Assembly: GCA_965644295.1 (NCBI GenBank)
Contig: CBFFRP010000143.1
Location: forward strand, 160,701-224,700
Source: Paraphysomonas bandaiensis
Taxonomy: Eukaryota > Chrysophyceae
Direction: 5' to 3'
DNA: 64,000 nucleotides
Both the position numbers and the translations under genes were made by a program. The notes beneath the pieces are model-generated. The model saw only the letters and a program-made list of their open reading frames with translations, made no database searches and was not told the origin of the DNA. Below, in pieces: positions 14,214 to 26,730 of the stretch (position 1 is its first letter; every line of letters begins with the position of its first letter).

Positions 14214-15214
14214 TGGTGTGTGGCTCACACTCTACTACTCTAGTTACATGCGCAAGCAATAATGAGAACTAGATGGTACTGTAATGAACTATGAGATTAG
14301 GTGAAATTTATATATGCTCAAGATTTGTCGTTAATTTTACGTGACAACACACACAATTGTATATGCAATGTAATAAAAGAGTCTATCTAGTTTGATTACA
14401 ATAAACTTCTCTTAACGATTTTAATTGTGAAAATGGCCAATAGGCATTATATATAGAATATAGAGGCATGCTAGATATCACTTTTACTGCTTTGATTATA
14501 TAAAATGATGAGGCCGAAAGAGCACAGCTGTCTAGTTATTCTAAGATATAATATCTTGTGTATTATACGGGTCACTTCTGCTTGATTGATATAAAACAAT
14601 TACGGATTACGGTAGTTTACCCTCAACAAAGTCCTCGGACTCACGCCTTTTCGTGATGTTCTGGGGGATAAGTACCGGAAACATTTCTTCGGGAAACTAA
14701 CGTGAGCAGCACATATATAGCCAGCAGATGTCTTGTCTTCTCCTATTCAACAATTAGTACAACTGTCACTCTGCAAGCATATTTTATATGCACTTATCAT
14801 ATGTACAAATGTCTTCCTTAATGTGGCGCATCTGAATCCTTTTCATACTCCTTGCCATAAATTAATAATCAAGCAAAATAGCTGTGTTTCCTAATTAATG
14901 TGTATGTGATTATAATTCACCAACTTTAAAATTGAACAAACAACTCATCAATAACCCACATTTTACATATTAAAATACGACTGGTTGATGTCTTTCGTTA
15001 TTATAAATTACATCACATGCCTACATATAATATAGTTTAACACTGGCTATCGACAATGCACAGACTCTAACGACGTCACTTCAAATCTGCTACATAGGAG
15101 TAAAGCCGCAGTTATTTTCATTTTCCGTCTCAAGTATGTCATCACTGCAATTGCTACTTGTGAGGGATAACTTTCCCTAATCACACACAGCATAAATCGT
15201 ATGTAAATTCTGTG
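14214..15214. other. Non-coding region
   Basis: AT-rich DNA with no supported gene. It contains the second copy of the dispersed repeat at 14620-14730. Confidence 0.5.
14620..14730. repeat. Dispersed repeat, copy 2
   Basis: Same orientation as, and about 85-90% identical by eye to, 7013-7120. The copies are 7.6 kb apart. Confidence 0.7.
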
Positions 15215-18200
15215 TTAATCAAATACCTTAGAGCCACTCGTAGAAGTTCCAGAAAACTGGTAATCCGCAGGCATAGGTGCCCAAGCAATGCTGCACTGGC
15301 GCCTCGCCCACTCCTTGTCTTCAATACTATCACCCGCCTGAAAATATATGATGCCAACGGAAAGATTAGTGACACATATACTACCTTATCCTCACTGGCC
15401 ACAGGAAGGGGAATAGCGTCACCAGCGTGAAGTGACAGCACATCTATCGTATGGTCCGCGTTTCCACAATCCAATCCAGTAATAAAGGGGTGCTGAGTTG
15501 CCTCGCGAACACTGTACCTGCGTGACGGTTCTAGAAAAAATATATATATTACGCTCTGAACGACATACGGAATGAATTACATACCTAGCTGCAGCAACAT
15601 ATCTATCAAGTTCTTAGGACTTTCAGGGATTGAACTATCATCCATGTCGGGACAGCCAACGGTGGCGTCAAATTTAACTTCTTTCGACTTCGACCCCGAA
15701 GAGTCCAGAGACTCAGATAATTCGGGATAATCTACACATACTTGGACCAGCACCTGTCATATTAAATTTTATTAAAAACATGTAGTCAAAAATATGCAAT
15801 ACTGAAGCTGGACCTGATGAAACGTAGTTCCGTAATACTTCGGCTTCCCGACAAGACAAAAATAGAGTACGCATCCCAAGGCCCATGAGTCGCCTGCCAA
15901 ACCAGGAATAGACCCAGAAATTAAAACTTCGGGTGGAAGATAGCCTGGGGTTCCTTCGGCATCAACACTACTACTGTCGTTTGAAGAATTTGAGTTCGCA
16001 ATATCGTCAATAGTCAAATCATTCCTATTAGAACACATTAGTATATTGCATTGCAGCAGTCAACAAAAAGTCGTGTGCGTTACGCGCACTATCATGATAT
16101 CAGGAGCAAAATTTGTGAACGGACCTAATTTCTGAGTTATCCCTCCAATCTCCGTCCCGAATATTCTTTATTAACTCGTTGCCTTTCAGTAGCAGAGCAT
16201 GTCCATCACTTGTGACAGCTCGACAAGCACCAAAGTCTGTCAGCTATAAACAAAATTAGCAGACACGTTAGATTATTCACAAAAACAGCTACCTTCACAT
16301 GACCCAAAGACGTTATGAGTATATTCTCTGGCTTAAGGTCATTGAAAGACAAACCCAAGTCATGAATGGAGAGCAGCGCGGCACATATCTCTCCAATGAT
16401 AAATCTTTGCAACAATAATTAAAACTAAAATCATGGATCCGCTCCATATCAAGGTACCTCGAACAAAGTTCATCCAAGGGGCCATTTTTTAAAATCTGCA
16501 GCCAATAGTCAAGGTATACAGTAAACGGGACCACTTACATGTGTATGGAGGTCTCCATTCGCGGCATACTCAAGTACTAAATAGTATCCATCGGTATATC
16601 TGAAAGCAATATTGTTGACACGCAGCTACAGCATCTGTACAATAACCTGAATGCCGAGATTAATCTAGCGATTCCAGGGTGGGAGAGTTCCTGAGTCAAC
16701 AGCCTTGTCAATGGTTGACAAAAAACTTGTGATCACTTACATGGAGAGCAGCAATTTCTCGGCATGCAATATCTATACAACTTCGCCCGATCTGAACCAT
16801 TCTCTTAACAGAGAGAATCTGACTAGCTGATGAACCAAAGATTAGAAATTACAAACAGTATACCACCTTAACAGCATATTCCGGCCATTGAGACCTACTA
16901 GCGTTTGGACCCTATAGAGAAAAGCGTTAGCATCATAGGAAAAGCAAAAGTCATTTACCTTCAGTATACGTCGGCAATACTTTACAGTTCCAAACGAACC
17001 TTCACCCAGTTGTCTATGCAAGTATCACATGCATAAAAGTCAATTATAGAAGTAGGTATTATCTTACTGTCCAAATACAAGATCATGAAACTTCAAGTCA
17101 GGCAGAAGACTTGGCTTTGATGCTGCCTGTTCCCTGACCCAGAATGGCCCGTGCCCATCTTCTTCGTCACCCCCACCGCCATTTAGACGGCATCGCTCAA
17201 TGTACTCCATCACAACATTGGCTGCTGTGAATACATAGGTATCATAGGTGTAGACGAATGGTATAACTCTTACCCGAAATGACTTCGTTTTTAGCTGATT
17301 CCATTGACTTTACATCACCTATACTTGATGTACCAGTGGGTTCCTTTTGGTGCTTGAATGCCCAGGGCGCAACTCCAGTTATAGTAACAGGAGGATTTTC
17401 GCCTGGCTTAATTGGACCTGCAGATTTCATCATACACCACACGTTTTGCCATCACATTTTTATATCACCTGGGTGAGCTTGCTTAATGGTATTGGGATTA
17501 AGCTTCGAACGTGGGAAAGTTGACATCGGCGAAAATTTTCCAGGGGGACGCTCTGAACAACTGGACGAGGACTCCGTTTTCTGCCCTGAGATTGTGTCTA
17601 CATAAAAAGGCGGCAAATTCCATGAATTTAAAGACACGTAAATAGCTAATGTTCTCACCACGTTCTGGGGTCACTTCCGACGGAGGTCGCTTATGAGCCC
17701 GCACAGAACGAATGGATGAAGGGGGTAGACTTGGGTTACTCTTTTTTTCCGAGGGAGCCGTCACACTGGGCGTCTTTCCAATCAGATGCTCCGCAGCAGC
17801 ACAAAAAGCATCATCGTCCATTTCCTGCGAAATTTTACATAATCTGCACCACATCACAATGGGTAAAGAGACCTTCAACTTTTTAAGAACAATTGCTGTC
17901 ATTTTATTCACAGTTTGGTTCCAGAAGAGCTTACCACCGCGATATAGAGGCGGGAGAAAGCCAGATATAGCTTCAAATGCATGTCTAGATATGTGGTCAA
18001 TAAATATTTTATTTCTATAAGTAAAGCATATAAGTAAGGCTGAGATTCACATAGACAACTCTTACCTGAACATTTGGAGTGTACGTTGGAGGGGAATCAT
18101 ATTATCATGACTAAGAAGACTCTTTAATCTGCTCTATTAAAATATTTATACAAAAGTAAACACAAACTGCCGAGGTATACCATGACGTATGGAAATACAG

Positions 18201-19332
18201 CGTCAAACTCCACGTCCGAAGACATGCCCAGTAGCTTTTCCAACTTCAAGTCTATCATTAAAAAGGCATGGAAATCATGATGAACATACCTCATGTACGA
18301 AAAGTACTTCTTTGGGCGTATTGGAATTGAATCCCTCAGGCCAGAGTGATGTCACGAGAACGCGAATAGTGTGAGCTAGCATTGTGTTCGGTTCTTGCAT
18401 GTGCTTTACACCACCATGCATTCTCTCCCATTCAGCCAGCCGGACAAGACAGAGCACCAAGGCTTCGTGATAGGGCTGTGGGATGTCAAGCCTGTCAGTC
18501 TACATGAACAGCGCTTACCTGCACTACAGGAAGCTGGTCCCGCCATTCAATCATTCCGTTGGGAGTGTGTAAAGGCAATAGAACTTTCACAAGCAAATCC
18601 CACTGCACGCGATGACAATCAGGTCGGTATTGTGTAGTTCTCGCATTTGCAATCGATTGATCTGTCATTCCTGCTACAATCTTGGCGACAAGCTGGGACA
18701 GTCAGATTATAACATAAATACTGACATTAAATAATAGTAAACCTTAAGATGTGGTCGAATATCAACACTCTTCAACAAATCTGGAGAAGCGGAATATCGG
18801 ACAAGCTTCGAACCAACCATCAGTCTAATGCTCCCACGTAGATCGATACGATGCCTGTAAACCCACATTAACACATTCCCAGTAGTAACACTAGCCTCTT
18901 TCTGTCCACGATCAAAGCTTTTTAGCACTGAAATTCGAAATAATAGATGAAAAATGAACTCAATTTGAACATAGATTCTTACACTTTAAACAGAATTCCT
19001 TCGATATGCTGTTGACTATGGTGGATATCGCAGAGCTCGTGTTGGTCTCAGGAAACTTCTGTAATATTTCCCAACTATTGAGCGCGAGCTCCTCTATCTG
19101 TGAATGCCTCTGGTTCCAGCAGACCTCCAGTGAAGCCATCACTGATATCACCACTTGTTCGATATCCTGATAGTCTCTTATCTGTATGGGGTATGAGATG
19201 TATCTATCATCATATCATCTGACTGCAGTGTACCTCCATAGATTTAATCATATCGTACAAGACAGTCATGTCCTCTTCACTGGGCATGCGCTCAATGCGA
19301 CTCAACAGAGATATCAACTCCTCTCTGTTCAT
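15215..19332 (-). CDS. Fusion protein: PP2A B56-type regulatory subunit plus AGC-type Ser/Thr kinase
   Basis: 24 exons join in phase to 970 aa: 15215-15337, 15385-15530, 15585-15753, 15814-16024, 16125-16243, 16293-16404, 16458-16495, 16539-16599, 16647-16690, 16741-16818, 16867-16911, 16959-17013, 17068-17224, 17274-17417, 17469-17597, 17659-17824, 17873-18014, 18066-18133, 18181-18243, 18290-18475, 18519-18692, 18743-18927, 18983-19181, 19234-19332. Residues 1 to about 395 are a divergent B56 (PPP2R5) HEAT-like subunit: HRIDLRGSIR, LLVKVLLPLHTP (about 194-205), NTPKEVLFVHELEKLL, LYRGGKLFWNQTVNKM (348-363) and LKEMDDDAFCAAAEHL. Residues 400-565 form a Ser/Pro-rich linker. Residues 565-900 are a kinase: QLGEGSFGTVKY, Lys604 in YAVK, FNDLKPEN (Asp700; the usual HRD is FND), DFG at 718-720, GTPGYLPPE at 779-787. 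The protein could carry phosphatase targeting and kinase activity together. No stop or gap separates the halves. PDK1-like affinity is tentative. Confidence 0.85.
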
Positions 19333-19486
19333 TGATATGAATAGCTCTTCTCGACTGATGCAGTTGTTATCTCCCGTCAACTCCGACGAGCAGATCTATA
19401 AGTGAATCTACAGAGAGCTCAGCCGGCTGCTGATCGCTCCACACACACCAGAATAGTGGGAGGAATTCCTCCACAGTACTCCACTG

Positions 19487-19500
19487 TATCTACAGCAGTA
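19487..19500. promoter_or_regulatory. Upstream CAGCAGT-core motif of the B56-kinase gene
   Basis: TCTACAGCAGTA lies about 160 bp upstream of the B56-kinase start codon and shares the core found upstream of several other genes here. A regulatory role is inferred from recurrence. Confidence 0.3.
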
Positions 19501-21000
19501 CAATTGGAGTACTCCGGTACAGTACTGTATATGTGTGTATTTGAATAGAACACGAATTTTTCTCATCTACACCATATACAGCGCTATATACGGTGATACG
19601 GTGGTGTCCATGTTCAGATAAGGACCCTGCACCTACTCTGTATATCCACACAGCAACACACACTACGATCTGATAGAGGCAGACACAGATGATCTCACTG
19701 TACAATGGCCTGCAGCAAGGACAAGATCCCATTGCTCGACTGTGATTGGCATCGCAGGACATGCTGTAATCACCTCGTCACCGTTAGTTTCTGCTACAAG
19801 GCACAAGGGTTCAATACCTTTGAACTGATGACAGCGTGGTGATTGTTGCTGTGAGGGTATGTGGTGATCGTAACCATACACAGCCGCATTGTGTCCAATT
19901 GATTTTTCTTTCATGTTCCGTTTGATTGCGCGCATACGAAGCGCTGTCAAGTCTATAGACAAGTGGGAACTATAAGATGCATGTCCGTACATATTTTGAC
20001 TTTTACCACTTTATAACACTGTTTACCAAGGTGTTTGAATGGTGTTTGTTTGAATGGTGTTTGAATGGTGTTATTTATATTTTATACAGCAACACACTGT
20101 GTTCTCTTGTTATTGATGCTTTCTCAATTACTGGACGGAGATAACCCGCCAGTTCCTCTCGATTAGCCCTTTTTGTGTTTCCTATTTGCCATAGGCGACT
20201 GAACATGTCGACCACTGTTAACTTGAGAGAGGGATGATAGAGGGGGAATGGATAAGAATTCTGATGTAAAGATCATAGCAGCGAGTTCAGCAAGGAATAG
20301 ACAAAAGGAGATAATTCAGTTGCAAGAATACAATTATCACGTAGAGCAAGTGCTTTGAGATTTGTCAATCGCAGAGACTAAAAGAAGAAATGCGTCATAT
20401 TTTATAAGTGTTGGTAAAATCTGAGCAGCGAGTAATGCATAGGCAAGATGCCTTGGTATCTCAAAATACTCGTTTTTAGTGTGCTCTATATTTTACATAC
20501 GAATGGCTTATATTCGCACATGTTGTACAACTATATATAGATGGAATTGCTGTCATAGTGTAGGATATTTACTATTAGGAAACAGAATGGAAATATAGCA
20601 AATATAGGACTCTCCTGTCGAATGCGATAAATTATAAATATATATTGGACTGGTTGAAAGTATCATTTTGTATTATTTAGGCTTTACGATGATAGGAATA
20701 CATGATATAAGCGTAAATAGGTGGTACTTGTTTCCAGTACAGGAGTGTGTCGTTGTTGGCCTCGGGGCATATTAACATAATCGTCGCTGTAAAATAAGTC
20801 TTGTAATGAAACGAGACTTCTCGAGATAACTGAGATACCCATACAATGAACCCAGGCGTCACTCGTCCTATGGTGTAGAGGGTGTACAGTGTACAAAAAC
20901 CTTTCATGGTTTAATAACTATTTAGCTAGGTATTCTAATCATTATTTTATAGAAACAAGTATTTTGGTGACGCCAACTATTACCGTTATTTATAACTTAA
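19501..21000. other. Intergenic region with small unassigned ORFs
   Basis: A minus-strand 109-aa frame (19663-19992, beginning MYGHASYSSHLSIDL and containing PITVEQWDLVLAAGHC) could be a small gene, but nothing identifies it. A 43-aa minus frame (20075-20206) continues upstream as LTVVDMFSRLWQIG, faintly like a retroviral-type integrase core, too short to call. A 76-aa minus frame lies at 20677-20907. GGTGTTTGAATG is repeated in tandem near 20029-20072. Confidence 0.3.
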
Positions 21001-24000
21001 CTATTCAACGACTCGTTGTGCTTTGCATGTGGGACCGTCATCGTTAATATCTGCACGGTCGCCCCGCTTTTGCCCACACGTCGTAGTATCTGAAACGCCT
21101 ACCTGTAATATATTGCTATTCTCGGCAATAGTGCCTTCTCCTAATTCGCAAAGTGAGGTGTCTCCCTGCACTGTAGCCCCATTTACGACAGACTCGATAG
21201 CACATTCCGCAATCGAGGGTTGATCTAACTGTTGTGTTGTCAGTGCACCACCACAAGTCGCCCAACTTCCGTGTTGTTCAAGATCGCTAGGAACGCAACG
21301 TGACGCTTCCTCTGGTTCTACGACATTAGGTAATTTGTCACATTCAACGCTATTGTAACATGTACGTAGCGCGTTGCTTTCTTTTCTACTTTCAACAGGA
21401 TGAGTTCCCACAGAAGGGCCCCGAGTTATATCGTCTTTCAGACAACGGTCTTTTGCGCCAAGTGACGCCGCATCACTGCGACTCTCAGGTTTGTCAGAAT
21501 CATCATATTTGGATTCGATCTCACCATCATCGCTTGCAATTCCCAAGACATTCGCTCTGTACTCCTCCAAAAGAGCATCGGTGTACGCCTGTGCTCTGTG
21601 ATAACTCCTTGTCACTCGCCTCTCTACACCTCGACGCCAAGACAGCCCCCCCTCGCTGTGCGTCACGACATCTAAAACAATGTCCGGCCAAACAAACGGC
21701 ACCTTATCTTTATTGTCCTGAGACTCATCACCATGATGCTGCACCCATTCGTATAATGCAAGCAATCCGTGACAGAAATCGCACGACCGTTCATCATCGT
21801 ACTCATTGAGAACTTTCATAGTTAGCGGCTCCATATCACATCGCCTTTCTTCAATTTGAACACGACGCTCCGACAGGCTAATTGGAAATACGAAAAATGA
21901 CTCATTGCGTTCTTCTCCCTCATATCCATAGAATATAGCTGGCATGCATCGTTTGGTGAGCCAAAAAAGATTAGTAGGATTCACTGACATATGCGCAGTA
22001 CTGCTGGGAACCGACACAATGGAGACTGAATCGCTAACAGTAACTGGATTATGAATGGAGCCCGATTGCTCATTCTTCACATATATTTGTTCTGAGTCTG
22101 CATTCTTTGGTGCCATTGCTGAAGTACAGGAAGCCTCGTCCTCAGAACTATCATCGTCAAACATGCTGAGCTCTTCCAGGTACTGCTCTTTCAACTTGTT
22201 GACATATGCAATCACACGGACGTTTGCTTTGCCCGTCTTGGCCATACTTCTCTCCACACTACGCGACCACGGCCTCCATGAGCTGTTATGCGCGACCAGG
22301 TCCAAAATAAAATCCGGCCATGCATACGGTTCATCCTCATCACCTGACACATTAGGATCTAGAGAAGGGAGCATGGAGGGCTCACTTTTGTCCTCTGTTG
22401 GTAACATAGACGGACAAGATGGTACAATATCTGATGCAGTGTCACAATCGGTTTGTTGAATCAAATCGGCAGTCTTGCATCTGTTAATATCCCATTCGTA
22501 AAATTGCAGTAAAGCTTCCGCAAAATCTCTGGTGCGTTGGTCGTAGCAGCCTTTTAAGTTGGATAGCGTTAGTGGCTCAACCTCTCTGAACGAAATATCC
22601 ACAAAATACGTATGACACATAGCATTTATTGGTTGTACTTTGAATGTATTCTTCTTATCGTTGCCTGGTGTATCGTAGAACATAACGGGAAGTCCCATTT
22701 TGTTTGACCAGAAAAGATTAGATTTATTACACCACCTGGTGGGTAACGGCTTCGGTGGGGGCTGATATATTACGTGAGCAATAAGAGAAATTCCGATTTC
22801 AACAATACCTGCAATGCTGGTTTTATATCACTTTCGGAGATCTTCTTTCGGCGACCAGGCCCTTTTTTCACCAACTTGGCTGAATCTGATACTAACGATT
22901 TCTTTTGCTTCTCAGCATCTGGAGGCGAAGTGGCAGAAACCAGTGAATCAACTGTTTTACTCGGCCGCTTGCTCTCTTTTTCCTCCGCTCCTCGACTGAC
23001 TTTCCTCTTCTTTATCACGGGGACGGGGACAGAAGATATAGGTGGTTTCTCCTCCGGAGAAGGAGGTGGCACTGGTACCATGATTCCATCATCCCATGGA
23101 TACTCAGCATCCATACAACGACTATCAGAATCCACTCGCTCTTTGTACTCCTCATACAAAGCGTTGAAATATTTACTACGCCGGGATTCTTGGTGCCTTG
23201 GCGTACCAGATCCTGTCCGGCCTTTTTCAGCTCGCCTTCTCCAAGACAGCCACTTCGTACCAGAATAAATCAGCTCCATAATGAACTCTGGATATATATA
23301 CCACTTGCATTTCGGGTACATGGTAAGTTCCATTTCTGCTATATCCATCATGGCTAAGGCGAAATCAGCTGTGCGACTATCATGCATCTTCGCAGCGATT
23401 CCTTCAGTCATGGGGGTCAATGATGAAGCCGAGACTATCTCACTCTTGTAAGGAATATCACATCGAAACGGCAACACGTGCAACGCCGCCCCCCCCGTCA
23501 ACTTCGTCGTTTCTTTCGGATTTATCTCTAGGGAGGTACATATACAAGGACACCCTTTATTTTTGACCCAGTATATATTGTGTGGTGTAAATTTAAGACC
23601 ACTGGGCCATCTATTCGGCACGCCTTCGAGGACTTGTGTGTATGATATACGGGAATCACTTGACGGAGCTATAGCCCTTTGCGATCGGCGTTTCACTGGT
23701 GTAGCTGTAGCTACGAGATCACACTGCTCACGGTCCGGGTAGAGGCAGTAGTACATATTGATTACATCCTTCATTTTAACTTGGTGCTGTAAATTCTCGC
23801 TGCTATCAAAAGCAGACTCTAAATCTCCTGAATTAGAAAATATCTTGCGCAATGAGCAGTAGACGTCACGAATGCTGTCCGTGGGGTGGCTGCGAACACG
23901 TAGTGAATATACTGTGAAACGAGAATACAATTACAAGGTACCTTGACACTTCAAAAAACGATTGCAACAGCTGCACTGGCCACGCAGTACCAAAACTGCT

Positions 24001-26142
24001 ACTCACAGAATTTGCGACAGTATCACGAACATATTTCAATGCCTGCTGACAATCATAGTTACAATAGTGCAGAACTTCCAGAGCCCTGTCCTCATGGTAG
24101 AACCTTGCTCTGCATTCACTTGTTGGTACTGCGAATGCTTCTCTACCATTTCGGACAGAAGCAACTAGCCTTCTTGTTGTGACCGGAGATGACGCCCGGT
24201 CTGATGCCGAATGCAGGACAGTCTCATCACCGCCACTCGGGATGCTCTCACTTGAACTGAAACTTTGGTTCAGTGCAGCGCTTCCAATGGTCTCATCAGG
24301 CGCAGATACCGTCGACTTCCCGTCTTCGCGCACATCCATTACAACATATAGTCGGCGTCTATTAGCGCTCGCCGCGAGTTGTGTGGACTTTTGCCGCTCT
24401 TGCTGTGGAACGTTTTCCTTCCACGCATGCGACGTTTGCCCAGAAGGAGTGGAGCTGCCAGTCACAGAAGATATGGACGGCTTAACTGTATCGACCAGCA
24501 ATCCCGGTCGAATTGGGAGACACGCATATGCCTCAGATAAGTACGCATTCTCTACACTATCCAAAACTACATCAGGGCGATATACAAGCCCAGAGGTAAC
24601 GGACTTGTCCTCGTCTTCTGTTTCGCTAGGTGCGACAAATGGTGAGACCTCAACTTGGAACGATGACCCCACACGGCTTGAGTGTCTTTTAAAATCTTTA
24701 TCCTCGACACCCTGAGCAGTCGAACGCACCCCAGCTATCAGGGTCATGAGACAAGATTGTATGGGATCAACACTAATGGCATCTATCATAGTAGTGTGGG
24801 TACTCATAGCATTGTTGGGTTGGGGTAGAGCATCTTCCAGACCATCCAGCAGACTTAATACTTCGGATTCCCACCCTAACAAAGAAACACATAGCGCAAA
24901 CATGTATCGTCCTCTCCTTTCCATAAGAAGTCTCTGCAGAACCGGGTGACATTCCTCGGCCTCCTTTCTCCATTTCTTCCATTGCTCTGGATGTTGGATT
25001 AGGTCCAAAACGACTGGTCTCCACTCATAGGAGTTACTGCCAGGGTCATCCCACTCAGATAAAAATGCCATGGCCAAAGCAAAATCAGACGACTCAGGGT
25101 CGTCCATAAGCTCCGCATAACTCTCTTCGAACATAATAATATTACCTCGCCGATCTGTCACTTCTTTATACTCTAATGCCCGGCAGTCCACAGGAACCAA
25201 ATTGACTACGTCGTTCAAAGATGGTCCAACAGTCGGCTCTTCAGGCCGTTTCAATATGTAACACATTCTTCGCTGTGGACTCCAATATAACTCATTACTG
25301 CGAACAATTAATATTAAATATATACTACTAATGTGAGTGGAACAATGCCGCACCGTGGTTCCTCGGCAACTTCGTATTTGCTTGTGCGACCCGAATCATC
25401 AGATACTGCATCGGACAGTTCAGATAAATTTTCATCATCCATGTAGCGCTTGAGGATCGCCTTACATACATCCGTCCCGAGGTTCTCTTTCGTAAACAAC
25501 TATAACCACAATCATTACTGTAATCATTGACAGGAAAGGTGCAGAATTACATATTTCTCATTAAGGTCCATTCGTTTCCACACAGATGATCTAATGCGTT
25601 TGAGTGCCTTTTCCAGGCGCTTCGGATAGCGATGCGATATATAATCTCTCAACGCCTACATGGTACATATGAATTTAAAGAGCTACCACACAATATAATA
25701 TTACAAGACCTGAGTAAACGCATGGAAGTGTCGAGTAATCTTTCCCGTGCCACGACGATCACAAGTTTTTTCTCCACTCAGTTCATGCAACGCATCATCC
25801 AATTGTGCCTCACAGTCTGGTTGATAAGAATCTATCGACGAAGAGGACATTAATAGTTTGGAGCGTGTTGGTGTTGGAATATCCGTATGACGATCCCCAT
25901 CTATAGACCCTCGATCCGAGTTATCTATATCAGAGTAATTGCTACCTGAAAACAAATATAAACGCCCGCAGATAACACCCGATCCCCTCACCGTCCCCCT
26001 CCCGTATATCCTCAGTGTCATCAGATGATAGAATGGACTCCATCTCTTCTGAGTCGATTCCGTCCTCACAGCGCCTCTCTATCCTACCTACAGGTACACA
26101 GACACTCATAACACCGCCCTGCTCAACAGGTTTCTCATCCAT
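21001..26142 (-). CDS. Large chromatin-type protein: ELM2-SANT region and four PWWP-like modules
   Basis: Seven exons (21001-22761, 22809-23889, 23942-25297, 25354-25499, 25551-25655, 25710-25945, 25992-26142) join in phase to 1611 aa. Four copies of a module of about 150-200 aa start near residues 213, 766, 1037 and 1285: an aromatic entry (NELYWSPQ, HNIYWVKNKGCP, NLFWSNKMGLP, NLFWLTKRCMP), a beta-rich stretch, a [ED]FA.A....EW-like helix, then WP..[IV]LD.. and a W.[RK]W-R-x(3)-E basic helix. The entry and helix recall PWWP domains, which bind methylated nucleosomes; that is inference. Between modules 1 and 2, RALEVLHYCNYDCQQALKYV and VKMKDVINMYYCLYPDRE, about 90 residues apart, match the spacing of an ELM2-SANT pair (MIER/MTA type), a histone-deacetylase-binding unit. 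Linkers are acidic or Ser/Pro/Lys-rich. Nuclear scaffold in histone modification is the likely role. Confidence 0.75.
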
Positions 26143-26721
26143 CTAGACTGGGTAGGTCCAGTATGTTAATTTCAATTTCAAATGAATTGGAGGAAATCGA
26201 TGTGGAGAATGGCACGTACATGTATTTGGTATGTGGGGCGGGTTGTAGTATTGTACTACGTACGAGAACATCTGCCTACTCAAATTTGTCTTTTTTGAAA
26301 ATCGAAATCTTCAAAATGCGTATTTTTTCCCTTAAATTTTGTGAAAATATGGAGCTCACTCTCGACGGTATTGATATTAGGACCTAATGAAGTTACAGAT
26401 ACTTGGATAATAATGGAAATACAACTTTCCTCGTGCTGTTCATTTTGACAACCCATGCTTCATAGATAGGTATATATCTCATTAATATTGTCCTTTTGTC
26501 TTTTGTTTGTCTTTTGTTCAATATTGCAAAAATCTTCAAAAAATGAATGCAAGGATTGTGTCTCCTCAAGATACTTCGCATTCATGCCTCATGTCAATAA
26601 CAATTCAATTGCACAAACTTGCTTTTCGAAATAATTGCTCTAAACTAATAGCTAGCGGGAAGCACAATTATCCACTCCAATATTCTCATTGAGATTCTCT
26701 CGGGAGAGGTCTCTAACTGCA
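26143..26721. other. Upstream region of the ELM2-SANT gene
   Basis: No gene recognised. Short frames only, with AT-rich sequence containing repeated CTTTTGT units near 26490-26520. Confidence 0.4.
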
Positions 26722-26730
26722 TATTATGAC

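Noticed and set aside
17498-17821. The ATG at 17821 (MDDDAFCAAAEHL) as the start of a separate kinase gene
   Set aside because: The sequence just upstream continues the B56 family's final helices in the same frame, and no intergenic space or promoter exists.
24179-24715. 178-codon plus-strand ORF
   Set aside because: It is the antisense shadow of the long exon of the ELM2-SANT gene and has no intron structure or motif.
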